From Bacteroidota bacterium (GTDB lineage: Bacteria; Bacteroidota; Bacteroidia; B-17B0; Aurantibacillaceae), in NCBI GenBank assembly GCA_013298715.1, contig JAAFIQ010000001.1:1-64000 (forward strand): a stretch of DNA of 64,000 nt, written 5' to 3'. The translations under genes were made by a program, and so were the position numbers. Under the pieces are notes generated by a model, which saw only the letters and a program-made list of their open reading frames with translations, had not been told where the DNA came from and searched no databases. Every line of letters begins with the position of its first letter. Position 1 is the stretch's first letter. This document shows positions 43,548 through 52,742 of this stretch, one piece after another.

Positions 43548-45794
43548 TTATTGTTTCACAACTTTTTTAACATCTACAACCTTCCCATTTTCAATTAATT
43601 TCACAAAATAAATTCCGTTGGTTAATGATGAAATGTTTATAGTTTGTGTTTCTCTGGTTATGTTTTCAGAAACAACAGTTTGACCCAAAGCATTTACAAA
43701 TTCAATGGTGCCGTTAATTAAATCTGATTTAATAGTTAAAACACCATTTGTTGGATTTGGATATAACATCATATTGGCTGAACTAATAGAAGCTAAGTTG
43801 TTAATGCCAGTACAAGTACTAACACTTTGTGTAAAGGCTGTTGATCCAACGCAACCTGCGGCAGATGTACCAGTTACAGTATAGGTTGTTGTTACTGTTG
43901 GAGAAATTGCAAAACTACCGCCAGTAATGCTGTAGGTAGAAGCGCCACTTGTAGTTAAACTTGCACTTTGTCCAACACAAATTAAAGTGTTAGAGGTAGT
44001 TACACCAATTGCTGGTAGTGCATTTACTGTTAAAGAAGTTATGGCAGACGAAGAACAACCCGCAGAGTTAGTTCCAACAACTGTATAAGTGATGTTAGCT
44101 GTAGGAGAAACACTAATGCTTGCTGTTGTTGCATTGGTATTCCAAGAATATGTATTTGCCCCATTTGCAGTTAATCCAACTGAAGAACCTGCACATAAGC
44201 TAGAAGTGCCAGAAATACTAACCGATGGATTAACGCTAACAGTTAACGATTTAATTGCAGATGATGAACAACCTGCTGTATTTGTTCCAACCACTGTATA
44301 AGAAATGTTAGTCGTTGGCGTAACACTAATACTTGCTGTTGTTGCATTCGTATTCCAAGAGTATGTATTTGCGCCACTTGCTGTTAGTGTAGCAGATGCG
44401 CCACTACATAAAACAGATGCACCAGCAACACTAATGGTTGGGCTAGCAGCTACGGTTAACGATTTTATTGCTGATGAAGAACAACCTGCTGTAGTTGTCC
44501 CAACCACGGTATATGTAATATTAGCTGACGGAGTAACACTAATACTAGCTGTGGTTGCGCTTGTGTTCCACGAATAAGTGTTTGCGCCACTTGCAATTAG
44601 AGCAACTGAAGAGTTAGCACATACACTTGATGCACCAGCCACGCTAATTATTGGATTAACATTAACCAGAACGGAAGCAGTGGCAGACTTAACGCAGTTG
44701 TTGGTGCTAGTACCTGTAACTATATAGCTTGTATTAGTTGTTGGGGCTACAGATATTGACGGGGTTGTTGCGTTAGTGCTCCAAGAGTATGTATTTGCGC
44801 CGGTTGCTGTGAGGGTTGTAGCTTGCCCAGCACAGGTCGTAGCATTAGTTACGCTAACATTTGGTAAGGCATTTACATTTAATGTATAGGTGCTTTGAGC
44901 GCTACACGTTGAGATTCCGCCACTAACAGTATAAATTGTTGTAGCAGTAGGGGTAACGCTTATTGAATTAGTTGAAGCTCCTGTGCTCCAAGTGTAAGTA
45001 TTAACAGTTCCAGAGCCTGTTAATACTGCATTTTGTCCGTTACAAATAGCTGTTGGGCCTGATATACTTAATGTGCCAATACTTGGAGATGTAGCTGCGT
45101 AAATTGCTGCAACTTGTGAGGCAGTTAATGCAGAGCCGTAAATTCTAAAATCGGCCAGTAAACCCGCTGGACTTAAGCCAGTATTAGCTGAGTAAGCACC
45201 AACTTTGAAAGGACCCGTTCCTACAATAGAAGGTGTTCCAGTTTGTGCAACAGAAACTGTTTGTACACCGTTTATGTAGCCAAATGAGGAATTGGTGGAT
45301 TGATCGTACACAAACGTTACCATGTTGGCACTCGGTGTAGCTGCTCCTGTTATCAAGATATCCGTAAATCCTCCACGTAGAATCCAGTTATTTGGACCCG
45401 CAACGCCGTTTGTAAAGCATCGTAAACCACCAGCGGTATTATCACCAAAAATATAGTACAATGTAGAGTTAGGTTGAATGTTAGAGGTCCAAAATGAGAT
45501 AGTCCAATTGCTTGGCATACTGGTTGCCCAACCTGTATTTACAAAGTCGCTCGAGCTGGTTACACCTGTTCCAACCAGGGCATTCATACAATTTATTGCC
45601 CCGGTTTGAGTTTGTCCTCCTACAATTGTTCCCGTGGCTGTTCCTAGCGGAGGATTGGTTGCATAATTTGTTACCGTTGTTCCTACATTATCAAATTTGT
45701 AATGGAAAAGGTCTGGTACCGGTGCTTGTGCCTTAAGTAAACTTAAACTTGTTAAGCAAAATAAAATTACATTTGAGAATAAATTTTTTTTCAT
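43548..45794 (-). CDS. Secreted T9SS cargo protein with LamG-like domain and tandem repeats
   Basis: 748 aa. Signal peptide (1-22, ending KAQA), a LamG/concanavalin-like beta-sandwich (about 25-235; WTISFWTSNIQPNS, TLYYIFGDNTAGG, IYGSALTASQVAAIYA), then a series of ~70-residue Ig-like repeats, each with GANTYSWNTNATTASISV and ITYTVVGTNTAGCSSSAIKS, and a C-terminal type A sorting tail (LYPNPTNGVLTIKS ... NISSLTNGIYFVKL). Probably exported by T9SS and attached to or released from the surface, possibly an adhesin. Confidence 0.9.
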   Translation of the reverse strand: MKKNLFSNVILFCLTSLSLLKAQAPVPDLFHYKFDNVGTTVTNYATNPPLGTATGTIVGGQTQTGAINCMNALVGTGVTSSSDFVNTGWATSMPSNWTISFWTSNIQPNSTLYYIFGDNTAGGLRCFTNGVAGPNNWILRGGFTDILITGAATPSANMVTFVYDQSTNSSFGYINGVQTVSVAQTGTPSIVGTGPFKVGAYSANTGLSPAGLLADFRIYGSALTASQVAAIYAATSPSIGTLSISGPTAICNGQNAVLTGSGTVNTYTWSTGASTNSISVTPTATTIYTVSGGISTCSAQSTYTLNVNALPNVSVTNATTCAGQATTLTATGANTYSWSTNATTPSISVAPTTNTSYIVTGTSTNNCVKSATASVLVNVNPIISVAGASSVCANSSVALIASGANTYSWNTSATTASISVTPSANITYTVVGTTTAGCSSSAIKSLTVAASPTISVAGASVLCSGASATLTASGANTYSWNTNATTASISVTPTTNISYTVVGTNTAGCSSSAIKSLTVSVNPSVSISGTSSLCAGSSVGLTANGANTYSWNTNATTASISVSPTANITYTVVGTNSAGCSSSAITSLTVNALPAIGVTTSNTLICVGQSASLTTSGASTYSITGGSFAISPTVTTTYTVTGTSAAGCVGSTAFTQSVSTCTGINNLASISSANMMLYPNPTNGVLTIKSDLINGTIEFVNALGQTVVSENITRETQTINISSLTNGIYFVKLIENGKVVDVKKVVKQ
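43980..44660 (-). repeat. Tandem ~213-bp coding repeats in the T9SS cargo gene
   Basis: At least three neighbouring units encode near-identical 70-71-residue modules (each with SGANTYSWN and AGCSSSAI); less similar units lie towards 44900. The DNA itself is well conserved between units, so copy number may change by recombination. Confidence 0.8.
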
Positions 45795-45901
45795 AAAATA
45801 GATTTTTGTAGACCGAAGATAAGAAATTTTTTAGACCCAAGGGTCTGTTAACATTAATTTAAAGTTGAAAAATTGAAATCATTTTAAAGCTTGTTTCTTA
45901 A

Positions 45902-46576
45902 TTATTGATTCAAATTAGGCCTTCTTTCCTTTGTTCTCAACAAACTTTGTTCGTGGCGCCATTTCTCAATATTAGCTGTGTGGCCACTTAATAAAATATC
46001 TGGGACTTTATATCCGTTAAATTCCGCAGGGCGCGTATAAACTGGTGGTGCTATTAATCCATCCTGAAAAGAGTCGCTTAAGGCTGAAGTCTCATCGTTT
46101 AAAACACCAGGTAACAAACGAATAACGCTATCGCTCAAAACCGCCGCTGCAAGTTCACCACCGCTTAAAACATAATCGCCTATACTTATTTCTTTAGTGA
46201 TTAAGTGTTGTCGTACACGTTCATCCACGCCTTTGTAATGGCCGCAAAGTATAATGAAATTTTGTAGGAGTGATAATTGATTGCTTAATTTTTGCGTCAA
46301 CAATTCCCCATCCGGACTCATGTAAATTACTTCATCGTAAGTGTTTTTACTTTTTAAATCGTTAATGCAAGCCGCAATAGGCTCTATCATCAACACCATG
46401 CCAGCGCCTCCACCAAAGGCATAGTCATCTACCGATTTATGTTTATCGGTAGCATAATTTCTTAAGTTAATGAGATTTACTTGAACCAAGTTTTTGTTAA
46501 TAGCACGTTTTAAAATGGAATGATTAAAAGCACTCTCCATTAATTCAGGCACAACAGAAATTATGTCAATTCTCAT
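45902..46576 (-). CDS. trmD: tRNA (guanine-37-N1)-methyltransferase
   Basis: 224 aa. Methylates G37 of tRNAs to prevent frameshifting. [46 protein letters not shown] and the knot motif [14 protein letters not shown] are complete. Overlaps lnt by 4 bp; last gene of the MATE-lnt-trmD transcript. Confidence 0.96.
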   Translation of the reverse strand: MRIDIISVVPELMESAFNHSILKRAINKNLVQVNLINLRNYATDKHKSVDDYAFGGGAGMVLMIEPIAACINDLKSKNTYDEVIYMSPDGELLTQKLSNQLSLLQNFIILCGHYKGVDERVRQHLITKEISIGDYVLSGGELAAAVLSDSVIRLLPGVLNDETSALSDSFQDGLIAPPVYTRPAEFNGYKVPDILLSGHTANIEKWRHEQSLLRTKERRPNLNQ

Positions 46577-48186
46577 ACTAATATTAGTTTTTCTTTAAAC
46601 GTAAATTTTAAGTAAATACCGTAAACGATTATTAATAACGCAAAAACACAACTTGCATAAGAAATTAAATCTCCAAAAAGTACAAAAAAAGTTTTGTTGT
46701 TTTTAGGAGTAATAATTTGAGAAATAACCGCAGGTTCCCAATAATTTGTTGCTTGTTCAATTTTGCCAAACTCATTTATAAAACAGCTAATTCCTGTATT
46801 AGCGCTTCGGGCAATTTGTCTTCGGTTTTCAATAGCGCGTAAGGTGCCGTATGCTAGGTGTTGCCTATGCCCTGGCGTACTTCCCCACCAACCATCGTTA
46901 GTAATAATAAAAAACAGGTCGGCATTTTTTTGAGTGTAACCTATTGTAAAATCAGCGTAAATACTTTCGTAACAAACAATTGGCGCAATGCTTGTTTTGT
47001 TATTTGCAATTAAATTTGTTCTTTCCTTTTGTGTGCCAAGTGTGCCGGTTGTTCCACCCAAATCCAATGCAAATTTTTCAATGTATTTAAAAATAAAACT
47101 TAAAGGCATTACTTCTGGCCCTGGTACCAATTTAGATTTGTGATAAACTTGACATCCATTTTTATTAATCAAAATAGCTGTGTTATACATGTCATAATGC
47201 AATTTACTTTGCTCATCAAATCTGGCAGAGGAACTTACTTTTTCATTCGGCTTAAAAAAACGATACGAACTGGCACCAGTAACAATATTTATGTTTGGGT
47301 ATTTTGCTATAATACTATCTTGAAACAATTTAATATCCAAATTACTATTAATTTCATCTTCATTAATATCATTTACAATAAAGGTTTCTGGCAAAACAAG
47401 GTATTTTGTGTTTTGGTTAACTTTTCCTTCAATCTGCTTCAGTACTTTTAAAAACTGCGATTCAAAACTTGTTACAAATTTTTCGTTGTATGGCTCAATG
47501 TTTGGCTGAACAATTACACAATTAGCACCGCCTTTTGTAAAATTCATTCGCGCAAATAAAATTATGTAAGATAAAATTATAGGAGCGATAATAATTGTTG
47601 CAATTCTAATGGTATGTTTATTTACGAACGTTTTTAATTGCATATATCTAATAAATTTGAAAACTAAAATATTTACAACTAATACCCATAAGCTGCCGCC
47701 ACTTGTGCCAGTAAATTCGTACCATTGCACCCATTTATTCGTAAACGCAAATACATTTCCTAACGTAAGCCACGGCCAAGATGCATCCCATAAAGTATGT
47801 ACATGCTCAAAGGCCAACCAAAGCGGAATTAAAATCCAAATACTATGTTGTGTTTTAAAACGCATTCGGTTTTTAATAGTTGAAAAAACAACAAATACAA
47901 TTGTCATTAATAAAGCATTGGCAAAAAATGCCATCAACGCTCCGCCAAAACTGGCATTCACAAGCCACCAGGTAACACCTAAATTCCAACATAAAAAAGT
48001 AAAATAATAAATTAAATGAAGTGTGATTTTTCTTTTTGGTTTTGCGGGAGTTGAGGTTAACGAATCTTCAATTAATAATAAAGGAACAAAACCAAAAAAT
48101 ATAAGAAAGCTTAAACCAAAATACCAACTTAAAGAAAGCACGGCAGATGATAGGAGTGAGAGAAACAATAAATTTTTTAGTTTCAT
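46573..48186 (-). CDS. lnt: Apolipoprotein N-acyltransferase
   Basis: About 537 aa from ATG 48186; a longer frame to 48285 would run backwards into the MATE gene and lacks a credible N-terminus, while 48186 gives [20 protein letters not shown] and an ATGA overlap with the upstream stop. N-terminal membrane segments are followed by a nitrilase-like domain with catalytic Glu (LVLPETFI), Lys ([11 protein letters not shown]) and Cys ([13 protein letters not shown]). Completes lipoprotein maturation after Lgt. Confidence 0.93.
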   Translation of the reverse strand: MKLKNLLFLSLLSSAVLSLSWYFGLSFLIFFGFVPLLLIEDSLTSTPAKPKRKITLHLIYYFTFLCWNLGVTWWLVNASFGGALMAFFANALLMTIVFVVFSTIKNRMRFKTQHSIWILIPLWLAFEHVHTLWDASWPWLTLGNVFAFTNKWVQWYEFTGTSGGSLWVLVVNILVFKFIRYMQLKTFVNKHTIRIATIIIAPIILSYIILFARMNFTKGGANCVIVQPNIEPYNEKFVTSFESQFLKVLKQIEGKVNQNTKYLVLPETFIVNDINEDEINSNLDIKLFQDSIIAKYPNINIVTGASSYRFFKPNEKVSSSARFDEQSKLHYDMYNTAILINKNGCQVYHKSKLVPGPEVMPLSFIFKYIEKFALDLGGTTGTLGTQKERTNLIANNKTSIAPIVCYESIYADFTIGYTQKNADLFFIITNDGWWGSTPGHRQHLAYGTLRAIENRRQIARSANTGISCFINEFGKIEQATNYWEPAVISQIITPKNNKTFFVLFGDLISYASCVFALLIIVYGIYLKFTFKEKLILV

Positions 48187-49541
48187 AATTTTGTAGGTAA
48201 AGATAAGTTTTTTACAAACAAAACCCGAATGCGCCAATATAAGCCAAAAGAAACTAGAGCTAGACTGACAAGCAGGCCAATCCAAACACCATACACTTGT
48301 AAAGTAGTTTTAAACGCTAATATGTATGCCAGAGGCAATGCTATTCCCCAATAAGCAATTAAGGTAATTAATGTAGGAATTTTCACATCCTCTACTCCCC
48401 TTAAAATGCCCACTAAAGTTACTTGTGCACCATCAAATAATTGAAAAAGTGCAGCAATTAAAATTAAGTTAGAACAAATAGAAATCACATTTTTTTCATC
48501 GGTAAACATAAATGGTAAAAAATTATGTGTGGCAACAAAAATTAAAGCACAACAAGTCATACATAAAAACATAAGTTTTAAGGCAGCGTTGGTAGCATTT
48601 TTAATTTCAACCCAATTTTTTTGAGCTGCAAAATTACCCACTCGTATAGTTGCTGCAGATCCTATGCCACTTCCAAACATATATGTAAACGAGGCTAAAT
48701 GCAAGGCAATGCCATGTGCATCAATTGTTTCTTTACCAAAAACACCAGCCATTAAACCCGCAGCTACAAAGGCGGCTACTTCAAACGTAAATTGCGCCCC
48801 TGAGTTTAAACCAATTTTTGCAAGAAGTAGTAATTCTTTAAAATTAATTTTTGCCCTTTTGTAAGCCGAGCTAATTTCGTTTGTAAGCGGTGATTTAAAA
48901 ATAAAAACTAAAAATGCAATTCCCATACAAGCCCTAGCAATAAAGGATGCCCAAGCTGAACCCATGTAACCCATTTTAGGGAAAAAGGCTACGCCATAAA
49001 TTAAACAATAATTTAAAATAATGTTTAACAAATTTCCTACGATACTTATTGCAAGCGCCATCTTGGTAAAACTTAATCCTTCGCAATATTGTTTGCTAGT
49101 AAAAAATAGCGAAATTGGAATCATAGAAAAAATAAGCACATTGTAAAACGGAATGGCAAGCGCTACAACTTCTGGTGGTTGTTGCATATAACTTAGCAAA
49201 GGTGATGCGAAAAACAAAACAGCAAAACTTAAAATGGCAATAACTAAATTTAAGAATAAAGAATTTTTAAAAAGAGATGCTTTTTTTGCAACATCGTTAT
49301 CGTGATTTGCAGTGGTTATTAAAGGTGTTAAAGCAAAACTTACACCAATGCTAAAAACAAGGGCAAGCACATATAAACTACTGGCCAAAATACCCGCAGC
49401 TTGTTCTGTAACGCTAAGTTGCCCTAAAAAAATAGTATCAACAATATTTGTAATTATATGACCTACTTGCGTAAGAACCAATGGCCAAGCCAGCTGTGCG
49501 GTTTCCCTTATGTGAGAATTATTTATAAATTTTTTTAGCAA
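48183..49541 (-). CDS. MATE-family efflux transporter
   Basis: 452 aa, about twelve membrane segments. LAWPLVLTQVGHIITNIVDT with FLGQLS at the N-terminus and MGYMGSAWASFIAR in the centre are typical of MATE (NorM-like) cation-coupled drug or metabolite exporters. Substrate not predictable. Its stop overlaps the lnt start (ATGA). Confidence 0.92.
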   Translation of the reverse strand: MLKKFINNSHIRETAQLAWPLVLTQVGHIITNIVDTIFLGQLSVTEQAAGILASSLYVLALVFSIGVSFALTPLITTANHDNDVAKKASLFKNSLFLNLVIAILSFAVLFFASPLLSYMQQPPEVVALAIPFYNVLIFSMIPISLFFTSKQYCEGLSFTKMALAISIVGNLLNIILNYCLIYGVAFFPKMGYMGSAWASFIARACMGIAFLVFIFKSPLTNEISSAYKRAKINFKELLLLAKIGLNSGAQFTFEVAAFVAAGLMAGVFGKETIDAHGIALHLASFTYMFGSGIGSAATIRVGNFAAQKNWVEIKNATNAALKLMFLCMTCCALIFVATHNFLPFMFTDEKNVISICSNLILIAALFQLFDGAQVTLVGILRGVEDVKIPTLITLIAYWGIALPLAYILAFKTTLQVYGVWIGLLVSLALVSFGLYWRIRVLFVKNLSLPTKL

Positions 49542-49573
49542 GATGTAAATTTAGTTTTAATTTATAAATAATG

Positions 49574-49581
49574 TAATTTTG
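49574..49581 (+). promoter_or_regulatory. -7 box TAATTTTG close to the oxygenase start
   Basis: TAnnTTTG match ending only 4 bp before the GTG start at 49586, so transcription would begin at about the start codon: a leaderless mRNA, or the box is accidental. Confidence 0.35.
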
Positions 49582-49585
49582 ATTT

Positions 49586-50158
49586 GTGTTAATAGAAAAT
49601 ATTGTAAATACTATTTACGAAAAAGGTTATTCAATAACTCAAGATTTTGTTTCATCTAAAATTATTGATGATTTATTAATTGAATTCGAAAAACAAAAAC
49701 TAAATTTAAGGGAAGCGAACATTGGAAAAAATGAAAATAAACTCCTTGCTAAAGAAATACGTAGCGATAAAATTGTTTGGTTAGAAAGAACAACTGAGTT
49801 AAGCAATTTATTTTTTAGTAGTCTGGATGAATTGATAATTCAACTAAACAGAAGATGTTTTTTAGGTGTGAACGATTTTGAATTTCATTTTGCGTGTTAC
49901 GAAACAGGAACTTTTTATAAACGCCACAAAGATGCTTTCACAAATGATGCGGCGCGAAAGATTTCGGTTATACTTTATTTGAATAAAAGTTGGCAAGCTA
50001 GTCACGGTGGAGAATTGATGATTTACACCAAGGATTCAGAAATTAAAGTAGAGCCAAAAGCTGGAACATTGGTGGTTTTTGAAAGCATATTAGAACATGA
50101 AGTTTTATTAAGCAACGCAACTAGAATTAGTTTAACAGGGTGGCTGAAAAGAGGTTGA
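49586..50158 (+). CDS. Fe(II)/2-oxoglutarate-dependent dioxygenase, prolyl-hydroxylase-like
   Basis: 190 aa, GTG start. Iron ligands: H and D in YKRHKDAF, distal H in ILEHEVLLS; the 2-oxoglutarate-binding Arg is in RISLTGWL. GGELMIYTKDS and VVFESIL match the SM-20/PHD-type hydroxylase fold. Likely hydroxylates a protein or small molecule; target unknown. Single gene convergent with the DedA gene. Confidence 0.85.
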   Translation: MLIENIVNTIYEKGYSITQDFVSSKIIDDLLIEFEKQKLNLREANIGKNENKLLAKEIRSDKIVWLERTTELSNLFFSSLDELIIQLNRRCFLGVNDFEFHFACYETGTFYKRHKDAFTNDAARKISVILYLNKSWQASHGGELMIYTKDSEIKVEPKAGTLVVFESILEHEVLLSNATRISLTGWLKRG

Positions 50159-50160
50159 GT

Positions 50161-50775
50161 TTATCGTTTGAGTAACAATCTTATAAAAGGAATGGCTGTA
50201 ATTATTATCAACGCTGTAAAAATATAGCCCATGTAATCCATAATGTTTGGAAAAATTTCTCCTAGCGCATATCCAATTGCAGTTAGACCAACTATCCATA
50301 AAAATGCACCTATTAAATTATAAACCACAAAAGATTTAAAATTTTTTTTTAAAACGCCAGCTATAATTGGCGCAAATGTTCGTATATAAGGCAAAAAACG
50401 TGCAATAACAATGGTTTTGTTGCCGCCATATTTTTCGTATACCTTGTTGGTAGCTTCTAAATGTTTTTGCTTAAAGAAAAAACTATCCTTTCTAGCATAT
50501 AATTTAGATCCTGTTTTATAACCAAACCAATAGCCTGTAAAGTAGCCTAATACTGCTGCAAAAAACATTAAACTAACTAATGGGAAATAACTTAAGCCAA
50601 GTAATTCTGGTTTTACTTTGCAAATAATACCTGAAAATAAAATTAAATTATCGCCTGGTAAGAAAAAACCAACGAGCAAACCCGTTTCTGCGAATATCAC
50701 CAATAGCAGTAACCACAAGCCTCCTACTTGAATTATTTTTTCATAATCGGTTAAAATGCTTAAGTATTCCCACAT
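50161..50775 (-). CDS. DedA-family membrane protein
   Basis: 204 aa, about five hydrophobic segments. VIFAETGLLVGFFLPGDNLI and ARFLPYIRTFAPIIAGV carry the conserved acidic and arginine residues of the DedA/SNARE-assoc family, now linked to phospholipid or undecaprenyl-phosphate flipping. Downstream of gapA by 3 bp. Confidence 0.9.
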   Translation of the reverse strand: MWEYLSILTDYEKIIQVGGLWLLLLVIFAETGLLVGFFLPGDNLILFSGIICKVKPELLGLSYFPLVSLMFFAAVLGYFTGYWFGYKTGSKLYARKDSFFFKQKHLEATNKVYEKYGGNKTIVIARFLPYIRTFAPIIAGVLKKNFKSFVVYNLIGAFLWIVGLTAIGYALGEIFPNIMDYMGYIFTALIIITAIPFIRLLLKR

Positions 50776-50778
50776 GCA

Positions 50779-51771
50779 CTAGGCCATTTTTTTAACCAAA
50801 TCAATTAACCTGTTGCAATAGCCCCATTCGTTATCATACCAACCAATTACTTTTACTAAATTGCCTACAATGCTTGTGAATTCTGCATCAAACAATACGC
50901 TGTGACCATTGCCAATTACGTCTATACTCACAATTGGGTCGGTAGTAAACTGTAAAATGTTTTTCAAATACGTTTCTGATGCTTTTTTATAGGCTTCGTT
51001 AATTTGCTCAACGCTAGGTATGGCGGTTAATACACACGTTATATCTGTTAACGACCCATCTGGCACTGGCACGCGCATACCACAACCACCAATTTTACCT
51101 TCAAGGTGCGGAAAAATTTTTGTGATTGCTTTTGCTGCCCCTGTTGATGTTGGAATAATACTTAAAGCCGCGGCTCTTGCTCTTCTTAAATCTTTATGTG
51201 GCGAATCGTGTATGCGTTGATCATTGGTGTAAGAATGTACCGTTGTTATATAAGCCTCCTCAATGCCAAATTGTTCTAACACTTTAAGCATAGGTGCCGC
51301 ACAATTGGTTGTGCAGCTTGCGTTTGAAACGATTGTATCTGTTGGTAATAAAAGGTCATCATTTATTCCTAGAACTAAAGTTTTTATGGAATCATCTTTA
51401 GCTGGTGCCGATAAAATTACTTTTTTTGCTCCGGCTGTAATATGTTTTTTTGCACTTTCGGTATCTAAAAACAAACCCGTACTTTCAATTACAATATCAA
51501 TTCCTAATTTTCCCCAAGGTAAATTTTCAGGATTTTTTTCGGAAGTAATTTTAATCACTTTTCCGTTTACAATAAGTTCATCTTTTGTGAATTCAACAGT
51601 GCCGTTAAATCCACGGTGAATAGAATCGTACTTTAACAAGTGCGCAAGCGTTGCTGTATCGGTAACATCATTAATAGCAACGATATTAAAATTTGTTTGC
51701 GTTAATGCGTTTCTTAAAAATACGCGGCCAATTCTTCCAAAACCATTTATGGCTATGTTAATTTGTTTCAT
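50779..51771 (-). CDS. gapA: Glyceraldehyde-3-phosphate dehydrogenase
   Basis: 330 aa. Glycolytic/gluconeogenic NAD-dependent enzyme. NGFGRIGRVFLRNAL (NAD binding), catalytic cysteine in SNASCTTNCAAP, catalytic His in THSYTNDQ, and WYDNEWGY near the end. Its start overlaps the end of the upstream hypothetical gene by 14 bp, so they share a transcript. Confidence 0.97.
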   Translation of the reverse strand: MKQINIAINGFGRIGRVFLRNALTQTNFNIVAINDVTDTATLAHLLKYDSIHRGFNGTVEFTKDELIVNGKVIKITSEKNPENLPWGKLGIDIVIESTGLFLDTESAKKHITAGAKKVILSAPAKDDSIKTLVLGINDDLLLPTDTIVSNASCTTNCAAPMLKVLEQFGIEEAYITTVHSYTNDQRIHDSPHKDLRRARAAALSIIPTSTGAAKAITKIFPHLEGKIGGCGMRVPVPDGSLTDITCVLTAIPSVEQINEAYKKASETYLKNILQFTTDPIVSIDVIGNGHSVLFDAEFTSIVGNLVKVIGWYDNEWGYCNRLIDLVKKMA

Positions 51772-52663
51772 TTTGCAGTGGTGTATTAGTTTTTTGATTT
51801 GTTATAAAGTTCCACAAATAATTTCCTTTTTTTTCTTGAATGATAAAGTCATCATTTTTATAAAATTTTAAGTTCACGCAATTCACAATTTTTTCTTCTT
51901 TTGATTGAAGGTTGTAAACTATATAATATTCGTTTGGAACAAAAATTTTATGAATAACATAATTTTTATTTACAAAATCAATATGACGTTTAAAAGCCAT
52001 GATTTTTTTTGCTTCGAAATTAAACACTTCGTCATCTCCACCTGCAATATTCCCACTGGTGCAGGCATAAAACAACGAATCCTTTTCGTTCACTCTAATG
52101 TCGGAGTAGTTTGGCTCTATCATCCACTTTTCTTTTTCATTTATCAAACCAGTTAAGTAAGCACCCGATTCTGTTTTTGTTTCTACAATTATTCTATTAT
52201 AAAAGGCAGTTGGTTTTATGCCGTTGTAAGTACCAAATGTAAGTTGTTTAAATTGGTTGTTTGCCAAATATTTATTAGACTTATAAGCTACAATTAGCAA
52301 ATCTTTAGTGTTTAAGAGCTCTATAAAAGAATTTTTATTTAAACTAAATTCTTTTACTGAATCACCTTTATTATCTTTAATTCCAAGCACTGCACCATTA
52401 GCATTAATGTAATTGCAAGCGTAACTGGTTATTGTGGATTTAATAAATTTATTTACACTTTGTGTTGTTAGTTTTTGGCATGCCATACAAATTTGTAAAT
52501 CACTATTAATGCCTATAATTGTGTCGAACTGCTTTGGAAAATCTCCACCAGAGGCTAGTTTAACAGTATACTTGCTTCCATTTTTTATAATCGATAATTG
52601 TGCTGAATTTTTGAGTTGAATTAGCAGTGCAGAGATTAAAAAAATATAGTTTACTTTTTTCAA
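51758..52663 (-). CDS. Hypothetical exported protein upstream of gapA
   Basis: 301 aa with signal peptide (1-21, ending NSAQ). One WG-like piece (YLTGLINEKEKWMIEPNYSD) and a CMAC motif in QICMACQKL, otherwise no known family. Overlap with gapA suggests joint transcription but not a related function. Confidence 0.65.
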   Translation of the reverse strand: MKKVNYIFLISALLIQLKNSAQLSIIKNGSKYTVKLASGGDFPKQFDTIIGINSDLQICMACQKLTTQSVNKFIKSTITSYACNYINANGAVLGIKDNKGDSVKEFSLNKNSFIELLNTKDLLIVAYKSNKYLANNQFKQLTFGTYNGIKPTAFYNRIIVETKTESGAYLTGLINEKEKWMIEPNYSDIRVNEKDSLFYACTSGNIAGGDDEVFNFEAKKIMAFKRHIDFVNKNYVIHKIFVPNEYYIVYNLQSKEEKIVNCVNLKFYKNDDFIIQEKKGNYLWNFITNQKTNTPLQNETN

Positions 52664-52742
52664 TTAACCGAACATAAAATTAAGCAATATATTAGATTGA
52701 AGTATATGTAGATTAACATTAATTTGTATCTTTAGTTTTTGT

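Noticed and set aside
44089-44577. Plus-strand open frames opposite the T9SS cargo gene
   Set aside because: They are repeat-driven antisense shadows with no start signals or recognisable protein features.
43980-44650. CRISPR-like array because of regular repeats
   Set aside because: Units are ~213 bp, in frame and encode Ig-like modules; no short repeats with unique spacers and no cas genes.
45832-45845. AGACCCAAGGGTCT as terminator of trmD
   Set aside because: Short stem with no loop and no T-run on the trmD strand.
48187-48285. N-terminal extension of Lnt
   Set aside because: It overlaps the MATE gene, lacks family similarity, and the internal ATG at 48186 gives a proper N-terminus with an ATGA overlap.
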